Source: Euglena gracilis (taxonomy: Eukaryota; Euglenida; Euglenophyceae; Euglenales). From it: DNA of 64,000 bases. A model generated the notes under the pieces. That model saw only the letters and a program-made list of their open reading frames with translations, was not told the DNA's origin and did no database searches. The translations under genes were made by a program, and so were the position numbers. This document shows, piece after piece, positions 56,401 through 64,000 of the stretch; position 1 is the stretch's first letter; every line of letters starts with the position of its first letter. The stretch covers positions 6,335,425 to 6,399,424 of the forward strand of contig CP154954.1 in assembly GCA_039621445.1 (NCBI GenBank). Direction: 5' to 3'.

Positions 56401-57834
56401 TCCTGACTTCCTGTGGGGTTTCCGAGAAATGGAGGGTTCCGCGGTGTGCACGCTGCTATCTCGGCCCCTGCAACGAATGGATGGGCACCAGACACGACGC
56501 CCAGCCATTGCTTTTGGGTCCAAACGGCGCGCCGCAACCACATCCGCCGGGACACCGCATTCCTGACTTCCTGTGGGGTTTCCGAGAAATGGAGGGTTCC
56601 GCGGTGTGCACGCTGCTATCTCGGCCCCTGCAACGAATGGATGGGCACCAGACACGACGCCCAGCCATTGCTTTTGGGTCCAAACGGCGCGCCGCAACCA
56701 CATCCGCCGGGACACCGCATTCCTGACTTCCTGTGGGGTTTCCGAGAAATGGAGGGTTCCGCGGTGTGCACGCTGCTATCTCGGCCCCTGCAACGAATGG
56801 ATGGGCACCAGACACGACGCCCAGCCATTGCTTTTGGGTCCAAACGGCGCGCCGCAACCACATCCGATGGGACATCGCATTCCTGACTTCCTGTGGGGTT
56901 TCCGAGAAATGGAGGGTTCCGCGGTGTGCACGCTGCTATCTCGGCCCCTGCAACGAATGGATGGGCACCAGACACGACGCCCAGCCATTGCTTTTGGGTC
57001 CAAACGGCGCGCCGCAACCACATCCGCCGGGACACCGCATTCCTGACTTCCTGTGGGGTTTCCGAGAAATGGAGGGTTCCGCGGTGTGCACGCTGCTATC
57101 TCGGCCCCTGCAACGAATGGATGGGCACCAGACACGACGCCCAGCCATTGCTTTTGGGTCCAAACGGCGCGCCGCAACCACATCCGCTGGGACACCGCAT
57201 TCCTGACTTCCTGTGGGGTTTCCGAGAAATGGAGGGTTCCGCGGTGTGCACGCTGCTATCTCGGCCCCTGCAACGAATGGATGGGCACCAGACACGACGC
57301 CCAGCCATTGCTTTTGGGTCCAAACGGCGCGCCGCAACCACATCCGATGGGACATCGCATTCCTGACTTCCTGTGGGGTTTCCGAGAAATGGAGGGTTCC
57401 GCGGTGTGCACGCTGCTATCTCGGCCCCTGCAACGAATGGATGGGCACCAGACACGACGCCCAGCCATTGCTTTTGGGTCCAAACGGCGCGCCGCAACCA
57501 CATCCGCCGGGACACCGCATTCCTGACTTCCTGTGGGGTTTCCGAGAAATGGAGGGTTCCGCGGTGTGCACGCTGCTATCTCGGCCCCTGCAACGAATGG
57601 ATGGGCACCAGACACGACGCCCAGCCATTGCTTTTGGGTCCAAACGGCGCGCAGCAACCACATCCTCTGGGACACCGCATTCCTGACTTCCCGTGGGGTT
57701 TCCGAGAAATGGAGGGTTCCGCGGTGTGCACGCTGCTACCTCGGCCCCTGCAACGAATGGATGGGCACCAGACACAACGCCCAGCCACTGCTTTTGGGTC
57801 CAAACGGCGCGCCGCAACCACATCCGCCGGGACA
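47456..57834 (+). repeat. 160-bp satellite, main block of about 65 monomers
   Basis: Monomer starts CATTCCTGACTTCCTGTGGG and carries TTCCGCGGTGTGCACGCTGC, CGAATGGATGGGCACCAGAC and CAAACGGCGCGCCGCAACC. Most monomers are identical or differ by one base. Indel variants: 152 bp near 48090, 158 bp near 49790 and 55700, 161 bp near 51735, 158 bp near 52925 and 54520. The diagnostic site reads GAGAAATGG in nearly all monomers except the first, which has GAGAAGTGG. Period 160 is not a multiple of three, so frames rotate from monomer to monomer. Confidence 0.98.
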
Positions 57835-60215
57835 CTGACCCGCTAAGGGGTTTCCCTGCCGGATCCTGAATCTGCCGTCGACGCCCACGCAAACGAAGGG
57901 ATGGCCCGCGGTCGTCCCGCCCTTCCCCACATCCGCCACGACACCGATGCTGCTTTTTGGGTCCAAGATAGGGTGCAATTGCCATTTCCTGACTTCCTCA
58001 CCGCTGACTGGCAGATTGAAATTCCCGAGAAATGGAGGGTGCTCCGTTTGGTGCATCGCTAACCGGCGTATCTTGGCCCCCTGCAACGAATGGTGGGCAC
58101 CAGACACGACGCCCAGCCATTGCTTTTGGGTCCAAGCGCGGCGCAACCAACAAACACGCATTCCTGACTTCCTGTGGGGTTTCCGAGAAATGGAGGGTTT
58201 CCGCTGTGTGCACGCTGCTATCTCGGCCCCTGCAACGAATGGATGGGCACCAGACACGACGCCCAGCCATTGCTTTTGGGTCCAAACGGCGCGCCGCAAC
58301 CACATCCGCCGGGACACCGCATTCCTGACTTCCTGTGGGGTTTCCGAGAAGTGGAGGGTTCCGCGGTGTGCACGCTGCTATCTCGGCCCCTGCAACGAAT
58401 GGATGGGCACCAGAAACGACCCCCAGCCATTGGTTTTGGGTCCAAACGGCTCGCCGCAACCACATCCGCTGGGACATCGCATTCCTGAATTCCTGTGGGG
58501 TTTCCGAGAAATGGAGGGTTCCGCGGTGTGCACGCTGCTATCTCGGCCCCTGCAACGAATGGATGGGCACCAGACACGACGCCCAGCCACTGCTTTTGGG
58601 TCCAAACGGCGCGCCGCAACCACATCCGCCGGGACACCGCATTCCTGACGTTTTGTGTGGTGGGTTTTCCGAGAATGTTCCCCCCCCTCCCTGCGGGGTG
58701 CACGCTGCCTATGGGCACCCCGAATGGTGCTGGATGCACCAGACGTCGCGCCGCGGCGCGCCGCACACATCCCTGGGACACCGCATTTCCATCCTCCCGG
58801 GGGTCCCGCATTCCTGAGGGTTCCCGGGTGTGCACGCTGCGCTATCGCTCGTCTCCGCCCCTGCAAACGAATGGATGGGCACCAGACACGACGCCCAGCC
58901 ATTGCTTTTGGGTCCAAACGGCGCGCCGCAACCACATCCGCCGGACAACTCCTGACTTCCTGTGGGGTTTCCGAGAAATGGAGGGTTCCGCGGTGTGCAC
59001 GCTTCTATCTCGGCCCCTGCAACACATGGATGTGCACCAGACACGACGCCCAGCCATTGCTTTTGGGTCCAAACGGCGCGCCGCAACCACATCCGCCGGG
59101 ACACAGCATTCCTGACTTCCTGTGGGGTTTCCGAGAAGTGGAGGGGTCCGGGGTGTGCACGCTGCTATCTCGGCCCCTGCAACGAATGGATGGGCACCAG
59201 ACAGGACGCCCAGCCACTGCTTTTGGGTCCAAACGGTGCGCCCCAACCACATCCGCCGGGGAGAGGTTCCCGGTGTGCACGCTGCTTCTAGGCCCTGAAA
59301 CGAATGGATGGGCACCAGACACGAACGCCAGCCATGCACGCATATCGTGGGGTTTTCCGAGCATTGGAGGTTTCGAGGGGACACCTGCCTGCTATCTCGT
59401 GCCCCTACAAAAAACGCTGTGACACGCACCAGACACGACGCCCAGCCAACTGCTTGGGCACAGACACGACTCCGCTGCATCCACAATCCCCCCCGCGGTT
59501 GCTGCAAAACCGCATAATCTCGTCGGGACACAGTTCTGTGAAGTGCATTCCGAGCAAGTGGTGCAGGGGCGTTCCGCGGTGTGCACGCTCTACCCCATAT
59601 CTCCGCTAACGGCGGACGCCCTGCAACAAAGGGATAGGTGGATACCGGGCAGCATCCCAGACACGAGACGCCCAGCCACATGCTTTTGGGTCAAACACTG
59701 CGTCGCCGCAAACCTTAACCCACATCCAAGGCGTCGCTGCCAATACGCACATCAGCCGGTCACACACCGCATTCTGTGGGGTTTCCGAGAAGTGGAGGGT
59801 TTCCGCGGGTGTGCACGCTGCTAAGCCATGCCCATCGGTCCCCTGCAAAGACTGGATATGGCACCCAGGACACGAACGCCCAGCCCACTGCTTTTTGCTT
59901 TTGGGGGGTCCAAACGGCTCGCCGCAACCACATCCGCCGGGACACCGCATTCTGACTTCCTGTGGGGTTTCCGAGAAGTGGAGGGTTCCGCGGTGTGCAC
60001 GCTGCTATCTCGGCCCCTGCAACGAATGGATGGGCACCAGACACGACGCCCAGCCATTGCTTTTGGGTCCAAACGGCGCGCCGCAACCACGCCGGGACAC
60101 CGCATTCCTGACTTCCTGTGGGGTTTCCGAGAAGTGGAGGGTTCCGCGGTCTGCACGCTGCTATCTCGGCCCCTGCAACGACTGGATGGGCACCAGACAC
60201 CACGCCCAGCCACAC
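57835..60215 (+). repeat. Degenerate, rearranged 160-bp satellite block
   Basis: Recognisable monomers (for example 58160-58640, 58860-59260, 59945-60210) alternate with monomers stretched by many small insertions (57840-58160, 58640-58860, 59260-59940). Both AAATGG and AAGTGG forms occur. This is the typical decayed edge of a satellite between two homogenised blocks. Confidence 0.9.
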
Positions 60216-60572
60216 TTGAGGGTTCATATAAACCGCAAAATATGGTAGTTATGGTAGGTAGGGGGTAACAATAGTTAGGTTATGTATAAAATAGGGTATG
60301 ATGGGGCGGGGCCCTCAAAAAATTTTGTCTAATCACCTCAACACCAGTCAACCCACCCTAATGGCTCCAGAACCCCCCAATCGGGGGTGAATATGCAAAA
60401 ACACGAGGGGAAAATGTCCATTTTGGGCCACTTTTGGCAAAAAAAGTCGACCTAGGGCAAAAGAATTTGCTGATGGCGTTTTCCTGTGTCCAAAAAGAGT
60501 TATTTCAAGGAGTAGGGTTAGGGTTACGATTCTTATCCAAACAGCAGAACATTTCCCGCTCAACGTGTTAGA

Positions 60573-60735
60573 TTGGTCTCTACAAGGTACCTTCGAACCA
60601 AAGAGCGCCCAACTAGGGTTAAAAACATGGGGGGACCCGAGCGAGGCGCCAAAGGCGCCGAGCGAGGGTCCCCCCATGTGTATTAACCCTAGTTGGGCGG
60701 CTCTTTGGGGTAGCTGGTACCTTGTAGGGGCCAAT
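60573..60735. repeat. Long inverted repeat (hairpin) with GGCGCCAAAGGCGCC centre
   Basis: The left arm (TTGGTCTCTACAAGGTACC ... GCCCAACTAGGGTTAA ... CATGGGGGGACCC) is the near-perfect reverse complement of 60667-60735, and the centre is itself a palindrome. Arms of about 65-70 bp differ at about ten positions. Confidence 0.9.
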
Positions 60736-60837
60736 TTATCACGTTTCCGAACAGCCGGCTGTAGTCCTCAAAAGCCGGGACTTAAAAGGTCACAAAGGGG
60801 GGGATTGCGAGAAAATGATGGTTGGCCCGACCGTGGT

Positions 60838-60940
60838 AGGGGGTAGGGGGGGTAGTGGGGGGTAGGGGAGGGCAAAGGGGGGGGTAGGGGGGGGGCAAGG
60901 GGGGGTTAGGGGGGGGTAGGGGGGGGTAGGGGGGGCAGGG
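60838..60940. repeat. G-rich minisatellite (GGTAGGGGGGG)n
   Basis: About nine units of 8-14 bp of G runs separated by TA, CAA or CA; many G4+ runs make quadruplex formation on the plus strand plausible. Confidence 0.85.
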
Positions 60941-60960
60941 GTCCCGGGTTTGTGCCATGC

Positions 60961-61180
60961 CTCACGCCCAGCCATTGCTTTTGGGTCCAAACGGCGCGCC
61001 GCAACCTGGGACACCGCACTCCTGACTTCCTGTGGGGTTTCCGAGAAGTGGAGGGTTCCGCGGTGTGCACGCTGCTATCTCGGCCCCTGCAACGAATGGA
61101 TGGGCACCAGACACGACGCCCAGCCACTGCTTTTGGGTCCAAACGGCGCGCCGCAACCACATCCGCCGGGACACCGCATT
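60961..61180 (+). repeat. 160-bp satellite, short block
   Basis: One partial and one full monomer of the AAGTGG type, ending CACCGCATT at the spacer boundary. Confidence 0.95.
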
Positions 61181-61735
61181 CTGGAGAATATGCTGCCCCA
61201 GAGAATGCTAACCCCAACCCCCTCCAACTGCGCCCCAAAGTAGAATTGAACTGCTGCTTGTCCTCGCGGCCACTCCCGCTGACCACCCTTGCTGCTGATC
61301 CTGAATCTGGGCTTCTGCGACCCAAAATAACCCCCAGCGGGCCCGCCACCTTCCCCTCTGTCCCCACCGGTGGCCAAACTATTAATAACAAACACTGGTG
61401 TTGGCAGAATTGCCATGGCATCGTATCGAATGAGAATGAGCTGCAGATTGAAGTGCATTGGCAAGCTGCGTGCAAGGGGCGTGCTCAAAAATCGGTTTGG
61501 TGCAAATATTTTCCCACCCCATAACCGGCGTAACGCTTGTCGCACAAACTGCAAAGCGGGGGGGGGGAGCAGGCAGGATAGGTGTGGAGGTCTTCCACCG
61601 GCAGCACACAACAACAAACATTCTGCCCCCCCCCCCCCCCCCCCCTTGGACCCCACACCCCCCCGCACCCCCAAACCCTTTCCCCCCGGTGGGGGCGATC
61701 GCCTCCGCCCCATACGCACCACGCGCCAGCCGACC
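61181..61735. repeat. Satellite spacer, copy 2
   Basis: Starts CTGGAGAATATGCTGCCCC and ends GCCGACCCTGACTTC. It is about 97% identical to 63175-63735 apart from length changes in C and G runs. No confident coding region; a weak minus-strand frame exists in all copies but is not conserved at its ends. Confidence 0.9.
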
Positions 61736-63174
61736 CTGACTTCCTGTGGGGTTTCTGTGAAGTGGAGGGTTCCGCGGTGTGCACGCTGCTATCTCGGCCC
61801 CTGCAACGAATGGATGGGCACCAGACACGACGCCCAGCCATTGCTTTTGGGTCCAAACGGCGCGCCGCAACCACATCCGCTGGGACACCGCATTCCTGAC
61901 TTCCTGTGGGGTTTCCGAGAAGTGGAGGGTTCCGCGGTGTGCACGCTGCTATCTCGGCCCCTGCAACGAATGGATGGGCACCAGACACGACGCCCAGCCA
62001 TTGCTTTTGGGTCCAAACGGCGCGCCGCAACCACATCCGCCGGGACACCGCATTCCTGACTTCCTGTGGGGTTTCCGAGAAGTGGAGGGTTCCGCGGTGT
62101 GCACGCTGCTATCTCGGCCCCTGCAACGAATGGATGGGCACCAGACACGACGCCCAGCCATTGCTTTTGGGTCCAAACGGCGCGCCGCAACCACATCCGC
62201 TGGGACACCGCATTCCTGACTTCCTGTGGGGTTTCCGAGAAGTGGAGGGTTCCGCGGTGTGCACGCTGCTATCTCGGCCCCTGCAACGAATGGATGGGCA
62301 CCAGACACGACGCCCAGCCATTGCTTTTGGGTCCAAACGGCGCGCCGCAACCACATCCGCCGGGACACCGCATTCCTGACTTCCTGTGGGGTTTCCGAGA
62401 AGTGGAGGGTTCCGCGGTGTGCACGCTGCTATCTCGGCCCCTGCAACGAATGGATGGGCACCAGACACGACGCCCAGCCATTGCTTTTGGGTCCAAACGG
62501 CGCGCCGCAACCACATCCGCTGGGACACCGCATTCCTGACTTCATGTGGGGTTTCCGAGAAGTGGAGGGTTCCGCGGTGTGCACGCTGCTATCTCGGCCC
62601 CTGCAACGAATGGATGGGCACCAGACACGACGCCCAGCCATTGCTTTTGGGTCCAAACGGCGCGCCGCAACCACATCCGCTGGGACACCGCATTCCTGAC
62701 TTCCTGTGGGGTTTCCGAGAAGTGGAGGGTTCCGCGGTGTGCACGCTGCTATCTCGGCCCCTGCAACGAATGGATGGGCACCAGACACGACGCCCAGCCA
62801 TTGCTTTTGGGTCCAAACGGCGCGCCGCAACCACATCCGCTGGGACACCGCATTCCTGACTTCCTGTGGGGTTTCCGAGAAGTGGAGGGTTCCGCGGTGT
62901 GCACGCTGCTATCTCGGCCCCTGCAACGAATGGATGGGCACCAGACACGACGCCCAGCCATTGCTTTTGGGTCCAAACGGCGCGCCGCAACCACATCCGC
63001 TGGGACACCGCATTCCTGACTTCCTGTGGGGTTTCCGAGAAGTGGAGGGTTCCGCGGTGTGCACGCTGCTATCTCGGCCCCTGCAACGAATGGATGGGCA
63101 CCAGACACGACGCCCAGCCACTGCTTTTGGGTCCAAACGGCGCGCCGCAACCACATCCGCCGGGACACCGCATT
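61736..63174 (+). repeat. 160-bp satellite block, nine monomers of AAGTGG type
   Basis: Nine head-to-tail monomers, all with GAGAAGTGG or GTGAAGTGG; the first has TTTCTGTGAAG in place of TTTCCGAGAAG, as does the first monomer of the next block at 63740. Confidence 0.97.
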
Positions 63175-63735
63175 CTGGAGAATATGCTGCCCCAGAGAAT
63201 GCTAACCCCAACCCCCTCCAACTGCGCCCCAAAGTAGAATTGAATTGCTGCTTGTCCTCGCGGCCACTCCCGCTGACCACCCTTGCTGCTGATCCTGAAT
63301 CTGGGCTTCTGCGACCCAAAATAACCCCCAGCGGGCCCGCCACCTTCCCCTCTGTCCCCACCGGTGGCCAAACTATTAATAACAAACACTGGTGTTGGCA
63401 GAATTGCCATGGCATCGTCGTCGGGAATGAGCTGCAGATTGAAGTGCATTGGCAAGCTGCGTGCAAGGGGCGTGCTCAAAAATCGGTTTGGTGCAAGTAT
63501 TTTCCCACCCCCATAACCGGCGTAACTCTTGTCGCACAAACTGCAAAGCGGGGGGGGGGGAAGCAGGCAGGATAGGTGTGGAGCTCTTCCACCGGCAGCA
63601 CACAACAACAAACATTCTGCCCCCCCCCTCCCCCCTGTCCCCCCTGGAACCCAACACCCCACTGCACCCCAAACCCTTTGCCCGCGGGTGGCGGCGATCG
63701 CCTCCGCCAAATACGCACCACGCGCCACGCCGACC
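63175..63735. repeat. Satellite spacer, copy 3
   Basis: Repeats 61181-61735 after 1994 bp. With the nine monomers between, it defines a composite unit of about 2.0 kb. Confidence 0.92.
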
Positions 63736-64000
63736 CTGACTTCCTGTGGGGTTTCTGTGAAGTGGAGGGTTCCGCGGTGTGCACGCTGCTATCTCGGCCC
63801 CTGCAACGAATGGATGGGCACCAGACACGACGCCCAGCCATTGCTTTTGGGTCCAAACGGTGCGCCGCAACCACATCCGCTGGGACACCGCATTCCTGAC
63901 TTCCTGTGGGGTTTCCGAGAAATGGAGGGTTCCGCGGTGTGCACGCTGCTATCTCGGCCCCTGCAACGAATGGATGGGCACCAGACACGACGCCCAGCCA
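63736..64000 (+). repeat. 160-bp satellite, continues past the window
   Basis: First monomer has TTTCTGTGAAG as at 61750; the second reverts to GAGAAATGG. The array is cut by the window end. Confidence 0.95.

Larger units (their letters stand above)
60216..60960. other. Non-satellite island inside the array
   Basis: About 745 bp without satellite homology. Contains TAGGGTTAGGGTT (about 60514), a long hairpin (60573-60735) and a GGTAGGGGGGG-type G-rich tract (60838-60940). No gene. Confidence 0.7.

Noticed and set aside
60505-60530. Telomere
   Set aside because: Only two TAGGGTT-like units are present and the sequence continues into ordinary DNA and more satellite.
47456-64000. Dozens of overlapping frames of 140-290 residues on both strands
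   Set aside because: They are translations of the 160-bp satellite, whose length rotates the frame by one base per monomer and which has few stops. The same protein text appears in every monomer and on both strands.
38942-64000. CRISPR array
   Set aside because: The repeats are long head-to-tail satellites without unique spacers, in eukaryotic DNA.

Overview
The window is eukaryotic, repeat-dominated DNA with one recognisable cellular gene. Seven spliced exons on the minus strand between 27516 and 46034 encode the C-terminal 245 residues of the intraflagellar transport protein IFT52, so the organism builds flagella or cilia. Very long repeat-filled introns, decayed Ty3/gypsy-type retroelements with Gly/Lys-rich Gag proteins and methyltransferase-like domains, and large satellites fit a flagellate protist such as a chromerid or dinoflagellate-like alga. 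That lineage is an inference; nothing in the sequence fixes the species.

Layout. 1-10.05 kb: a minus-strand Ty3/gypsy-like element, in order Gag, C5-type methyltransferase-like domain, Dam-like NPPW domain, protease, reverse transcriptase, RNase H, integrase, chromodomain. It is broken by in-frame TAA/TAG stops and by frameshifts, several of them at homopolymer runs. 10.05-15.4 kb: noncoding DNA holding a foldback element and two copies of a tRNA-like SINE. 15.4-23.25 kb: a second, plus-strand, badly decayed retroelement (Gag with CCHC knuckle, protease, Dam-like domain, partial reverse transcriptase), carrying a second foldback copy and an 801-bp insertion unit bounded by a 22-bp direct repeat. 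23.25-27.5 kb: a probable Gag relic, a doubtful plus-strand ORF and microsatellites.

27.5-46.03 kb: IFT52 exons with introns of 832 to 6569 bp. The introns contain GT-rich microsatellites, dispersed G/C-run repeats, a 217-bp satellite with a four-unit higher-order repeat, and several minisatellites. 47.06-64.0 kb: a 160-bp satellite in three homogeneous blocks and one degenerate block, with a non-satellite spacer of about 560 bp that recurs with a 1994-bp period near the right end, and a 730-bp island carrying a long hairpin. The first (N-terminal) half of IFT52 is not in the window. If the gene is intact, the satellite lies inside an IFT52 intron longer than 17.9 kb.

The many long reading frames over the satellites and the GT/CA tracts are by-products of repeats without stop codons and are not annotated as genes.
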